Source: Ligustrum vulgare
Taxonomy: Eukaryota > Streptophyta > Magnoliopsida > Lamiales > Oleaceae
Direction of reading: 5' to 3'
Length of the DNA: 64,000 nt
Assembly (NCBI GenBank): GCA_963555705.1
Contig: OY743182.1
Span: forward strand, 52,518,592-52,582,591
Positions 24,214 to 35,602 of this stretch are shown here, piece after piece. Made by a program: the position numbers and the translations under genes. Every line of letters begins with the position of its first letter. Position 1 is the stretch's first letter. The notes under the pieces are model-generated. The model was not told the DNA's origin and did no database searches. It saw nothing but the letters and a program-made list of their open reading frames with translations.

Positions 24214-25977
24214 TTCTTAGTCAGTTGCTCGATGTTGTTATATTTGAAATACTCTCCAATATATGAATTAATATATATTAATTCGTTTAAATTTCAACTT
24301 TTATTACTTGCTAGAGTAATAAAAATGTTTGTTGAATAGAGAACTGAATGATATATTGACATTAAAATTAATGTAATTCAACAAATCAATCATTTTTGTA
24401 CATATAAAATATCACAAAATAATTATTCTAGAAAATTATAAAGTAAACGTATTTTACAGTTTTCTATTTTTGAAAATAGTTTTTCAAAATTACAAAAAGA
24501 ACATGTTTACAGCAATCCCAAACAAACATTCAAAATAGAAAACTTAAAATCAAAATACAAAGAGAACAATCCCTTAACTTTTAGTGAAGTCTCAATTTGA
24601 TGATCTTTAAAAATAGGTTCTTTAACGCTGTTTCAATTATAAATTGGTTTATTTATATTTTCAGGTACAATGTGTAGTTAAAAATGGAGAGAGGAAATGC
24701 GTGCAACTAAAAAGTGATTTAAAAAATTGTGTTGTTTATAAATTAATTTGTGAATTGTAATTATTGTGTTAAAGAATACACACACACACACACACACACC
24801 CACCCACCTGTTGTATTGAGTTTGAATATAATTTTAAATTGTAATGATTGTGCTAAAGAACACATACAAAACTTCTTTTGATACATTTGTGGTATTGAAT
24901 TTAAGCCCCCATTTTCTGATAGAAATAAGATTTTAATAATTAGTCAAAATCAACAATTAATTTTAACTATATTTTATGAGATTCAAAAATTTTCAACAAC
25001 ATATTTCATCAATTTTTATCAAAATATATTTAAAATCTAATTTTAATCCATATTAAACAAGCATACTTAAATGATCTTCCAGGTAATAATACGTGACAGC
25101 GTGACACCCTAGAAACAAAATTTGAAATGAAGGTTATGAAAAATGTAATTAGATTAAAAACGTTAAAAGACGAACTTTTAATTTTATTACTTTAATGACG
25201 TAATATTGTGAATGTTGACATGACACGAAACAACTACGTGAGGTATATATTTTTATCTGTTTTCTAGGTACATGTGGTTGAAAAGTGGAAAGAAAAAATG
25301 TGTATGATTAAAAAGTAATTTAGGGAATTGTGCTGTTTAAAAATTAAATATTTTAAAAATATTTGCCAAATAAAGACTAATAATTTTTTTTCAATTAGAC
25401 GAAGGACCTGTAACAGGGCGGCAAAATTCGGAACTAAATTGAAAAGAGACTATTGGGACCTATGTTATCCTCCATGAATTAGCTAGTGTTTGATAAACCA
25501 ATTTATTTGGTTTATAAACCAATTTATAAACTACACAATTTTTCAAATCATTTTTTAATTACACACATTTTTTCTCTCCAATTTTCAACCATTACTTTTT
25601 ACCTCAAAATCATAAATAAACCAATTTATACTCCAAACAGTGTTACGAAACGGAGTTTTATGTAGAAAATACAGGTCTGATTTTGGTTAGTTAAGAGGAT
25701 TGATGTGGGCCATTTGAGGGAACGAAACAGAGCACATTTTGGAGGTAGTACGCAACCTTTTTTGATGGTTTTGGAAAGGACAAATGGATTGTGGAAGTGG
25801 AACTCAAGGTTTTGGAGCTGCTTTGAGTGTGTATTTTTGTTTGGATTGACTGTATTCCCTATTTTATTTCATATTTGAATTAATAAAAGATGGATTTATT
25901 TTCAAAAAAAAAAAAAAAAATTTAAAGTGTTTGTTGGGTATTGTTTAAAAAGTATTTTTTTTTAAATGAATAGTGAT
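24214..25977. other. Non-coding, AT-rich, with copies of a short dispersed repeat
   Basis: An (AC)n microsatellite lies at 24778-24799. Short related segments recur at about 24620-24750, 25230-25350 and, inverted, at 25480-25650. They share wording like AAACTACACAATTTTTCAAATCA and TTTTCTCTCCAATTTT. No gene was seen. An A-run ends at 25920. Confidence 0.5.
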
Positions 25978-26149
25978 TTTTAGGAGGAAAAATGATTGTT
26001 GTACCCCCTGCTGCACTGCAGGGGGTACCGATGAGAGACAAAAAAAAAAATGGGTGGACCCCAAAAAGGGGGTCCACCCCCTGTATGTGAGGGGCGGTAC
26101 CCCAGGCGGTACCGCCCCTGCGGTACAACAAGCAGGGTTCTTTTAGGAG
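25978..26149. mobile_element. MITE with three GC-rich hairpins and 9-bp target duplication
   Basis: TTTTAGGAG occurs at 25978-25986 and 26141-26149, flanking 154 bp. The element ends are inverted repeats of about 19 bp with four mismatches; the inner ten bases TTGTTGTACC (25996-26005) and GGTACAACAA (26122-26131) match perfectly. Inside are three perfect stems: 26001-26010 with 26019-26028 (GTACCCCCTG), 26052-26062 with 26069-26079 (GGGTGGACCCC), and 26091-26101 with 26108-26118 (GGGGCGGTACC). A 9-bp duplication fits a Mutator-like element. The related sequence at 30401 carries one TTTTAGGAG and no insert. Confidence 0.85.
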
Positions 26150-27111
26150 AATGAATGGTTGAAAAGTCAAATATTGTAGGCTTGACTTTCAATGAATGGT
26201 TGATTTTGAGTACTGTTGAAAAAAAAAAAGTACCAAACAAAGGTTAAGCCTCTGTTCGGATATAGGGGTTTTTTGGGAATTTTTTGATTTTTAAACTACA
26301 CAATTCTTCAAATCAATTTCTAACCTTAAACATTTTCTCACTCCACTTTTTAACTATCCATCTATCTAAAAAATAAAAAATAAAAAAACTATTTTTTGGC
26401 CCATAGCCGCTGAACAGTGGCTAAACTCTGTTCGGTAACTTCATTTTTTCTTGGGATTTTTTTTTTTTTTTTTTTAACACTACAATTTTCAATACAATTT
26501 TTTAACCACACATATTTTCTCTATCCAATTTTTAACCTTCAAATTATCTCGAGATACGTGAAAAACACAAAACAAACTGTGCCAAACCTGAAAAACGACT
26601 CCGAACATAGGCTCGTTCAGGTTACTGGAGACAAAATACAGATTAATGATCCCATTGAAATTTCTCTAAAAATTTCATTGAACATGGATAAAATTTACTC
26701 AAATTACAGATAAAAAGATACTTAAAAGTAATTACTATATTTTTTTAGAGAGAGAAATGTAGACTAACGTGCTCTGTAGTCATTCTTGCCGGCCCCACAT
26801 AAGCAGCACAATATGCCCTTTTCTATTTGGATTTTCGCCCTTTCAGAGAATCAGAATCAATCCAACCATATTGTACTCAAAACATTTGTGCCTTTTTATC
26901 TTGAATCCAGTACAAATATTAGTGGACTAGATGGAGTCATAATGTCAACTTAAAAAAAAAAAAAAATTGGAATGCATAACATATAAATGTTATCAAGGGT
27001 AGGGCTCCTAGTACATATAGCATGTTATATTTACTAAATCATCTTTGGACTTGCCTAAGAATTTTTTATTATCAATTTTGATTATTGTAACGTGTTTGAT
27101 ATATGATGAGA
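26150..27111. other. Non-coding; more copies of the short dispersed repeat
   Basis: Related ACTACAATTTTCAAATCA/TTTTCTC segments recur at about 26285-26350 and 26475-26540. T-runs lie near 26460-26475. The open frame at 26417-26713 falls in this repeat and is not a credible gene. Confidence 0.5.
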
Positions 27112-27490
27112 ATGTTTGGTAAATAAGCTAGCTTATAGCTTATTTGGAGAGTTTATAAGATTCATATATTAAAATAAGCTTCATTTGGTTGATGAGTTTA
27201 TTTGAGAAATTATTTCAAAAGCTACTTTTACAAACTTTTCAAATAAACTTCATGAGCTTTTCATTTTTTATTCAATTTTTAGCCTCTTTAATTTTTTTAA
27301 AAATTATACTCCTGTGTCATTAAGGTATTTAAAATATTTTATTTTTATGTCATTTTGTATTTCTGAGTTAACTTTTCAGCTGGTTTTGTCAAACACTTCT
27401 ATTTCAATCAAATAATAGTTTATCAGCTATCCGCTATCAGTTCACAATTAGCTTTTCAGCTATCAGTTAGCTTATTAGCTTGGTCCTCAA
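27112..27490. mobile_element. Possible MITE with AATAAGCTAGCTTATAGC-type ends
   Basis: The left end TTTGGTAAATAAGCTAGC and the right end AGTTAGCTTATTAGCTTGG are imperfect inverted copies rich in AGCTTAT words, and related words recur inward from both sides. The interior is AT-rich and non-coding. Target duplication was not resolved. Confidence 0.45.
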
Positions 27491-28343
27491 AATATAGTCA
27501 TATTAGGATTGAACAGTATAACATATAAAATTTTAATTTTATTTTCTTCTTTTGTATTATCTAATATTCTTCAATACTGTGTACCAAATATGTTCTTAAC
27601 GTGATGTAGTGTTCACACACATCAAATAGAACTTTATGAACTAAACATTATTCTTTTACTTCAAGAGCGATACGGAACAAAACGAATCCAAAAACACGGA
27701 AAAGAGAACACAAAGATTAGAGCTCGACAGAAGGAGAACTACTTCGGTGAGGCAGTACTATATGTATGCATAGTAGAACCGTTCACTAAATTGCAAATTG
27801 AGCAATTCAAGATCCAAAGTATTGTGATTTGAATGAACAATCCCACCACGTGTGCAGATTGAACTGCTCGACCTAAATATTCAACGAAAAGGCTATTTTT
27901 ACTTGCTACAATATATTTTTCACTATAACGAAGGAAAATACAAGATGTTTCTTATTATGTCGTCTACACAAAAACTCAACGAACCCACTCCCACACATGG
28001 ACTCCCTCTCAAGAGGAAAAAGGAAAAAAGGTAAAACAACCCCTTCATATACTGATAAGAAGGATGGATTGACCCCATAAGTATCAATTATCAATTTGAG
28101 AGGTATATTAATGGGCCACCTCAAATCATAAGAATTTACGTAAAAAAATTTAACAAAGTAAAACAAAAAGAAATATAGAACACGTCATAATCTATGAATG
28201 ACTTGGTCAAGCTGAGTTTCCCATCAGACAACCTGTCTGAAGCTCAGAATTTGAAACTTCAAGTTGCAGAGTGGATTAAAACAAGGGATATTCAAGTTGA
28301 AGCCCACAAAGGATCATGAGTTAGTCTAAAATTACAAAGGAAA
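27491..28343. other. Upstream region of the PLP gene
   Basis: No gene was seen. The promoter and 5' UTR of the PLP-dependent gene should lie here. I cannot place a convincing TATA box. Confidence 0.4.
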
Positions 28344-30224
28344 ATGCAATCAAATTTTATCAGAGAAGCATCAAGAGCCTGTTTAAATAATTGTTGCTCA
28401 AATCCTTTGCTTGGCTTGCCAGAGACTCGAAATTCGCCCCATAAGGTAACGAGCAGTGGTAATGATCCTCAACACGACTTTACAACCGCCATACTTGCCT
28501 CTATTCAACCAAATGGCAATTTTACTAATCACGAGTCCCTTCCTTCATCGACAGAACTGCTTTCTTGCCTTGAAAATGCATATCCATACTACTTGACTAC
28601 CGTTCTTGCTGATAATATTCGAGCTCAAGAATATAACCATCTCGTGGTCTCGAATCATGTATGTCTTGATTACACAGGCCATGGTCTTTTCTCCTATTCC
28701 CAACAGCAGGGACATAATTTCACGACTGCTACTGCTGCTGCTTCTTCCTCTATAACATCTACCCCTCCAAATCCTTTGGATTCACCGTTCTTTGACATTT
28801 CATACAAGTCAGTGAATTTGAACTCTTTCTTGTTATATGGTGGTCAAGAATCAGAATTTGAATCCTCAATGCGAAAAAGAATCATGAAATTCATGAATGT
28901 CTCGGAAGAGGATTATTACATGGTTTTCACAGCCAACCAGTCATCTGCATTTAAGCTTCTAGCAGACTCTTATCCTTTTCAATCTAATCAGAACCTTCTT
29001 ACAGTATATGATTATGAAAATGAGGCAGTGCAAGTGATGGTCGAGAGCTCTAAAAAAAGAGGTGCACGGCCAATGTCAGCAGTTTTCTCATGGCCTAATT
29101 TGAGGGTCAGTTCCCAAAAGCTTAGAAAACTCGTTGTGAATAAGAGTAAGAGCAAGCCGAGGAATCGGGGTTTGTTTGTTTTTCCTCTTCAGTCGAGGAT
29201 GACTGGAGTGCGATATTCTTATCAATGGATGAGTCTGGCAAGGGAATATGGATGGCATATTTTGCTGGATGCCTGTGCATTAGGAGCTAAAGATATGGAA
29301 ACATTAGGCCTCTCTCTGTTCCAACCTGACTTTCTCATTTGCTCCTTTTTCAAGGTTTTTGGCGAAGATCCATCGGGGTTTTGCTGCCTGTTTGTTAAGA
29401 AGTCCAGCGCCTCAGAATTATGCAAATCCTCCACAAGCATGGGAGTTGTCAGCTTATTGCCAGCAAATGAATCATTTGAACAGTTAGCCTTTGCCAAGGC
29501 AGAACCCGGAAATGAAAAATCAATATCACAAGAAGAAATCGAAGAAACTCCCGAACAAGTTCACATGAAGCTTAAAGAATCATCAGTTTCTGAAATTGTC
29601 GAGTTAGATGAAACCCCTCAATTAGCACAATCAAGAAAACAAGAATCCAGTGCCGGTAGATCCTCAGGAGGACTCGAATGTCGGGGTTTGGATCACGCAG
29701 ATACACTAGGCCTAATACTGATCAGTAGTAGAACAAGATGCCTTGTGAACTGGCTGGTGAACGCATTCATGTCTCTTCAGCACCCAAATTTAGAAAATGG
29801 GCTCCCCTTGATCAGAATCTACGGGCCAAAAATAAAGTTAGAAAGAGGGCCAGCAGTTGCATTCAATGTATATGACTGGAAAGGAGAAAAAGTTGATCCC
29901 GCTCTTGTACAGAAACTAGCTGATCGAAACAACATTTCTGTTGGTTGCGGCATTTTAACAAACATCTGGTTTTCAGAAATTTACGAAGAAGAAAAGCAGA
30001 AATTGTTGGAAACAAGAAGACCAAAGGAGGAATCTAAGAAGAAAGAAAAGAAAGAAAAAATCTCATATGGGATTTCTGTGGTAACGATTTCAATTGGAAT
30101 GTTAACGACTTTCGATGATATGTATAGAATCTGGGCATTTGTTTCGAAATTTCTTGATGCAGATTTTGTGGAGAAAGAACGATGGAGATACACTGCTTTA
30201 AATCAAACAACTGTTGAAGTGTAG
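28344..30224 (+). CDS. Molybdenum-cofactor-sulfurase-like PLP-dependent protein
   Basis: A single uninterrupted exon of 626 codons. It matches the plant family described as PLP-dependent transferase / molybdenum cofactor sulfurase-like, without the C-terminal MOSC part of true Moco sulfurase (ABA3 type). The N-terminus (ASRACLNNCCSNPLLGLP) is typical of that family. The fold type I core contains CLDYTGHGLFSY, then FTANQSSAFKLLADSYPF. The expected PLP Schiff-base lysine is Lys337 in SFFKVFGEDPSGF, after the LDACALGAKD aspartate segment. Residues about 390-440 form a low-complexity Glu/Ser-rich insert, and a Lys/Glu-rich run near 560-575 precedes the last helices. The substrate is not established for this plant subgroup. 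The start is the first ATG of the conserved N-terminus, and length is normal. Confidence 0.88.
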   Translation: MQSNFIREASRACLNNCCSNPLLGLPETRNSPHKVTSSGNDPQHDFTTAILASIQPNGNFTNHESLPSSTELLSCLENAYPYYLTTVLADNIRAQEYNHLVVSNHVCLDYTGHGLFSYSQQQGHNFTTATAAASSSITSTPPNPLDSPFFDISYKSVNLNSFLLYGGQESEFESSMRKRIMKFMNVSEEDYYMVFTANQSSAFKLLADSYPFQSNQNLLTVYDYENEAVQVMVESSKKRGARPMSAVFSWPNLRVSSQKLRKLVVNKSKSKPRNRGLFVFPLQSRMTGVRYSYQWMSLAREYGWHILLDACALGAKDMETLGLSLFQPDFLICSFFKVFGEDPSGFCCLFVKKSSASELCKSSTSMGVVSLLPANESFEQLAFAKAEPGNEKSISQEEIEETPEQVHMKLKESSVSEIVELDETPQLAQSRKQESSAGRSSGGLECRGLDHADTLGLILISSRTRCLVNWLVNAFMSLQHPNLENGLPLIRIYGPKIKLERGPAVAFNVYDWKGEKVDPALVQKLADRNNISVGCGILTNIWFSEIYEEEKQKLLETRRPKEESKKKEKKEKISYGISVVTISIGMLTTFDDMYRIWAFVSKFLDADFVEKERWRYTALNQTTVEV

Positions 30225-31309
30225 AATATATTGTTGGTTCTTTCATTTTTTTGGGATTAAGCATCTGTGATTTCTGCAAATTCGCAGTAAATTCAAATCG
30301 AATGTACATTATCAATTGAATTGCCGCAATTTTTGCAGTTATTTCTGGTTACTGTGTTTGATTTTAATTAAAATGAGTTTTTTTTTTAATGTATATTAAT
30401 TTTTAGGAGAATGAATAGTTGAAATTTTGTTGAGAAGTTAAATATTGTGGGTTTGATATTCAATGAATGATGAAAATTGAATAATATGGAAAAATGTGAA
30501 AAATTTAATGAAAATCAAACAATGACAACTATGCAGTAGGTTATGCTTACAATAAATGGAAGGTTGAGGACATAGCATTTTAATAAAACAATGTTTACTT
30601 TGTATATGTGAATTCAAGGACGGAACTAGAATTTTGAAGGAGTGAGAGCCAAAATTTTCAAATGGTGGGAGGGGGTGGCCTGGAGGTCCCCTCCCGAGGG
30701 TTCGGGGGCGGAATCCCTGATTTTTTGAATCAAAATGATTGAAACGACGATTTTGAGTACTAAATCAAATATAAGAATATTCATAAATAATGATACATAA
30801 AAAATGTGTTCTTCAAATATATATATAACCTCAAGAGAGAGAAAAGGTCTCCTCGGTTGACTTCTTCATCGAAACAGAAATAGAGGCTTACAATCAACTA
30901 ATATCAAATCTCTTCCAAAATAAACATCACATTTTCATGTCGAAGTTCTGATCTTGAAGCAATCATCGCACATATCTCTAGATTAATTATAAGTTTCTTC
31001 CTTAAAAATAAAAAAATAAAAAATCCAAAAATTTCAATTGGGCGTGGACCCTCACTGGTACAAGGGAAGATCTATCCATGTATGTGATAACGACATTGAC
31101 ATTTTAAAAAAAAAAAACTTCTTTAATGTAACAATGCTCAATATGTAAATGTGGTAAAATTATTATTTGTTTTCTAAAAAAATGAAAGAGACAGAAATGC
31201 ATTGATTGATTAGAAATTATTAAATTAATGAATTCCAAGGACAATGTCTAGAGTTAGATATTAATGTCTAACATTAATTATGTTACATAAACATTTTTTG
31301 TCATTTGTC

Positions 31310-31342
<33 letters not shown>

Positions 31343-31499
31343 ACATTAGTACATTACAACTTGACATGCAAAAAATGAAGGCCGAAGATACAAGTGGAGA
31401 AGATGGTAAAGATTGGGGACAGTGACAGCAAATTATCCCTAAATTTATATAATTATTTGTTTACGCCAACTTAGACTTTGCTCTAATTGAGGCAATTGT
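30225..31499. other. Non-coding, with an empty-site relative of the 25.9-kb repeat
   Basis: At 30365-30480 the sequence resembles the flanks of the hairpin MITE (TTTTAGGAGAATGAATAGTTG and TCAATGAATGATGAA). A GC-rich patch at 30660-30715 (GAGGGTTCGGGGGCGGAAT) looks like another repeat. A pure A-run lies at about 31311-31336. No gene was seen. Confidence 0.5.
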
Positions 31500-31559
31500 C
31501 TTGTTCAATTAGTTAAAAGAGAGTGCAGCCTCCACCTTAAGGGCCCCCACCTGCTTTGC

Positions 31560-31745
31560 TCGGACCTTAATAAAAGAGGTAAATCGCATAATATTCCTCA
31601 AAGGGTGCAGGGTGGGAGGTTTGTTTTTTGACTTCGCTTACCAAAGACTTCATTCATGTTTCAGAATTTGAACCCTCGTCACGCCAGCGACAAGTTAGAG
31701 TGGAGGCTTTTCACCTCCCCCTTTCACCAATCGAAAATGTGCCGT
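31560..31745 (-). repeat. SINE-like repeat copy (minus) related to the right window edge
   Basis: On the minus strand this reads GGTGAAAGGGGGAGGTGAAAAG, then CTCTAACTTGTCGCTG, then GAGGGTTCAAATTC. The same order of blocks is found at 63770-63965. GGTTCAAATTC (31664-31674) resembles a tRNA B box, so a tRNA-derived SINE is possible. An A box was not identified. Confidence 0.5.
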
Positions 31746-33180
31746 GAGGCGTCTTATTCAATTAGTTGATTTGTTTGTTGGAGTTCATTAATTTTTCAAG
31801 ACTTTGTAGGATATAGGCCTTAAACTAGGCATTTTTAGATGTTTAACTAAAGTCCACAATAAAAATATCAATCATATGTTATTAAGAAATTTCATCGCAC
31901 GTGATGAAGATTGAAGTATAAAAATGTTCAATATCTGTACGGATTCCACAGAAACCTATATTTACCGATGAAAGTTTTAAAATTTATTTTAAGCTTTTTT
32001 ATTAATGAAGATGTGATATTTTCTATTATATTTGTCTATCTTTATTTTAATAACTTTTTGATATTAAACAAATATATTATCTTTATTAATATTAATACTT
32101 GCAGGATATCAAATTCTTGCTACACTATTTTAGGTCACGGTTGAAAATTTTACTTTCACGCTTCAGAAAGGAAAAGTATATCAACTTTATTATGAAAAAA
32201 TTAAATCAATTATAATCATACATTTTCAAATGTGCATGATGAAATTGAAATCAACTTGACGATAAACAACAATATTGAAGAGAATGAAGACGAAATCTAT
32301 CAAATTTATGCATTGATGAATTCTCGCAAGTCTTAAATTTTGTTACGAAGGAAAAATACTTGGTATTAAATTTTCATTGCCAATTGTTTTCTTCTTCTTA
32401 TAATATTTCAAATATTATACATATAAAACCAATCATTTATTCTCAAAATTATATAAATAAAACCAATCATTTGTGAAACTCATATTTTCTTTCATCAAAT
32501 AAGTGAGTACAGCCAAGGTTTTGGTTAAGAGAATAAAATATCGTCTCAAAAACTTTGTTTAAATGTTAAAAATTATTAGATTTTCTTAATTCTATTTGTC
32601 TTGGACGTTTGACTAATTTTCTTGAGAAAAAATTCGAAATTTTGGTCAAACGTAATTTCTAAAAATTTCTTTATATGAACAATTAACGTGCAAACAACAC
32701 GTTTAGACAACTAGCTACTTCTAAATGAGTTCACGATGAAAAAATAGATATTGCACTAATCAAGTAGAAAATAGACAAAATAAAAAATAAAATAAAATAA
32801 AAGCATCATTTTAAAGCCCCAAATAAGTGCATAAAAGGCACTTACCACATTGTTTTTCGAAAATACTTAATATAGTCAAAGTTTGTTCGTTCTTCCATCA
32901 AATTTCAACCTTTGAAAAGGATTTGCTGTCAAAAAGGGGAAACATTACCAAGAACAAATTAATCAAACCGGGTTGTAGGGATATTTGTCATCATCGTCGA
33001 TACCAACGATCCAAGAATTAAAGTGCAATAGATCGCACGTTGATCGTCGATCGTGATGGCCACAATAATGAGACCGTTTCATAATTTTTTTTGTTAAATA
33101 ATATTAAGAATTATTTTATCAATATATACATGCAGTAAAACATAGAAATCATATAATATGAAAATACTATTTAATTTAAT
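31746..33180. other. AT-rich intergenic sequence
   Basis: No gene or clear repeat border was seen. Confidence 0.5.
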
Positions 33181-33682
33181 ACAAAATAATAAGGAAAAAA
33201 ATACATGATACAAGCTGTAAGAGCCCATACAACTGTATGGTCTCATATTTTAAAAGCATTACAATATTGTCGGATTCTTAATTTATATCTAAATTTTTTG
33301 TTCCATGTACACCACCAAATTGTAATTCAACCAACAATCACTCTTGATTAGATTCATTATAGAGAATGCCATTTCAATACTTACTGTTGTTGCAAGTCCA
33401 CAAAATTTATTTTTCTGTTAGTTCCAATACAACACAATACAAAATAATAAGAAAAAAAAATACATGATACAAGCCGTAAGAGCCCATAAAACTGTATGGT
33501 CTCATATTTTAAAAGCATTCCAATATTGTCTGATTCTCAATTTATATCTAAATTTTTTGTTCCATGTACATCACTAAATTGTCATTCAACCAGCAATCAT
33601 TCTTGATTAGATTCATAAAAGAGAATGTCATTTCAATACTAACAGTCGTCACAAGTCCACAAAATTTATTTTTCTGTTAGTT
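33181..33682 (-). pseudogene. hAT transposase C-terminal fragment, present twice in tandem
   Basis: Two copies of about 247 bp (about 33181-33427 and 33434-33682) share most bases. On the minus strand each encodes a decayed hAT dimerisation segment: TTVSIEM, F-S-MNLIK and then LVMYMEQKI or LVVYMEQKI. This matches the usual SVERAFS-MN-IK...YIEKDI pattern of plant hAT (Ac-like) transposases. In-frame stops follow in both copies. The rest of the transposase is absent. Confidence 0.7.
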
Positions 33683-33879
33683 CCCCTTTAAAAGAGTCAG
33701 TTTTAGTAATTATATGTGCGACTCTTATCCAAATCCTAAAGGAAAAAAAATACATATGTAAGAGATTTTAAAGATAAAATTTAAAATATAAGAAATTTGT
33801 TGTTTTAATTAAAAATTATGTAATAAAATTTATTTTTAATTAATCGATAATTAAATAATTAAGGTAACAATTATAAAAT

Positions 33880-35600
33880 TTGTTGTCACAGTTACAACAC
33901 ACAAGTTTTAAAGGTCATAAATTATCAAATTAATTAGTTACGATTTATTTCTCAATCACAAGTTACAAATTGTATAGGTCATAACTTATTTTTCGGTAAC
34001 AAATTATCAAATTAATAGGTCATACCTCATTAATTGGTCAAAAGTCATAAATTCTTTTTGTCAAGACATCTTTCTTTATTACAAATTATGAAAATTTTGA
34101 TCAAAGTTTATTTTTCGCTCACAATTTACAAATTTTTATGTGACAACTTATTTAGCAGTCACAAATGTCGAATTTTTTAGGTCACAACTTTATTTCAATT
34201 ATAGATCTTGATTTTATAAGTTACAACTTATTTTACGATTACGAATTTCAAGTTAATTGGTTTCAATTTAATAAATTGTGAGTCACCGTTACAAATTTTG
34301 TCGCAATCTTAATTTTTTTTTTTTTTTTGTCACAACTTATTTATTTAATCAGTCGTAGTCACCTATAATTAGTCATAAATAGGTTACCTACCCTTCCCTA
34401 TCCTAAAACCTGCCCAATCTCACTCAACCCTAATCCCACTCAACCACCATTGTCACCGCTACCTTCACCATGACCACCACCCAATTCACCACCAACAACA
34501 ACCATCTACACCATCACAACCACCAACACACATCACCGATTGCACCACCCCCAAAACACAGCACTCAAATGCCATGCCACCACCTGCAAACACCAGCAGG
34601 ACAACCACACGACCACTGACAACACGATTTTACCCATCGCATACCAACACCTGCACCACAATTTCCACCACATGTAAACATTAGCAGCATGATTCCCACC
34701 ACCACACAATCACCACTTGCACCACGACATCCACCACCACACACCAATACTTACAACACACCGACTCACGAGCACCTACAACACACCAACACCACAAACC
34801 AAAATACCACATGCCACTCACACAGATTGATCGTCATCGCGAACTACCACTGTAATGCACCACAACACAAACGAAAACATCACACAACACCACACTCACA
34901 CAATCTATCTGTGTATATGCGACCTTGCTACTACTATGTTGGAGTGCAACATCCGCTTGTGGGGTCTTTTATTAGTGCTCACCGGAGAAGAGGTAAGGGG
35001 GTCACCAGAGATAGAGAGAGAGAGAGAGAACGGGATTGTAGGAGGATGAAAGGGTGAGTGGAGGCAACCATCGCAGTATCTAAAACTTCAATGTCTAGTG
35101 AGAAAGCGCGGCGAGCGGCACTATGATAGCGGTAGGCGGTGCTCGCCGCCGGTGATGGGGGGTTAAGGGAGCTTCCAAAATAACTTTAAAGGCTTGTGGG
35201 TTAAAGAGGGTTGTAACTTGCATGTGAAATAGGGAAACGTCATTTTAGTTAATATAATATTATTTTTAAAAGCTTATTATGACATGGATTTTGAACAAAT
35301 AAGGTATAAACTTGTGATTTTTAAATTGGAAAGTTCAAAACAATGTGTATTAAGGGTTTAAAAATACAAATTTCAAAAATAAATTAAACATGTATAATTT
35401 CAAAAATCAGGTTGTCATTAATTAATTAAATTAATAAGAATATTTTATTAATTGTATATATTAAGAAGATCACAACATTTTATAATATCAAGTCACAAAA
35501 TAAAAGTATTTTAGGTCACAAATTGATTCAGGGTAAAAAATTATTTAGAGTCACGGGTTACTGTTAGATCACAATTTATTTAGGATCTCAAGTCAGAATT
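33880..35600 (-). repeat. GTCAC-repeat unit A with (CACCA)-rich core
   Basis: From 33880 to 34350 the words GTCACAA, GGTCATAA and similar recur about every 20-40 bases. From 34430 to 34900 there is a CACCA/ACCACC low-complexity tract. After 35000 come a GA microsatellite (35011-35030) and AT-rich sequence, with a second small cluster of GTCACAA words at 35490-35590. Units B and C beyond 38.4 kb carry the same parts in the opposite orientation. No protein was recognised. Confidence 0.6.
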
Positions 35601-35602
35601 AC

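Noticed and set aside
28200..28343. Possible upstream coding extension of the PLP gene
   Set aside because: Stops occur in frame before ATG 28344, and the conserved N-terminus starts at that ATG.
31664..31675. tRNA gene suggested by a B-box-like word
   Set aside because: No cloverleaf, A box or anticodon arm can be folded around it; a SINE-like repeat explains it better.
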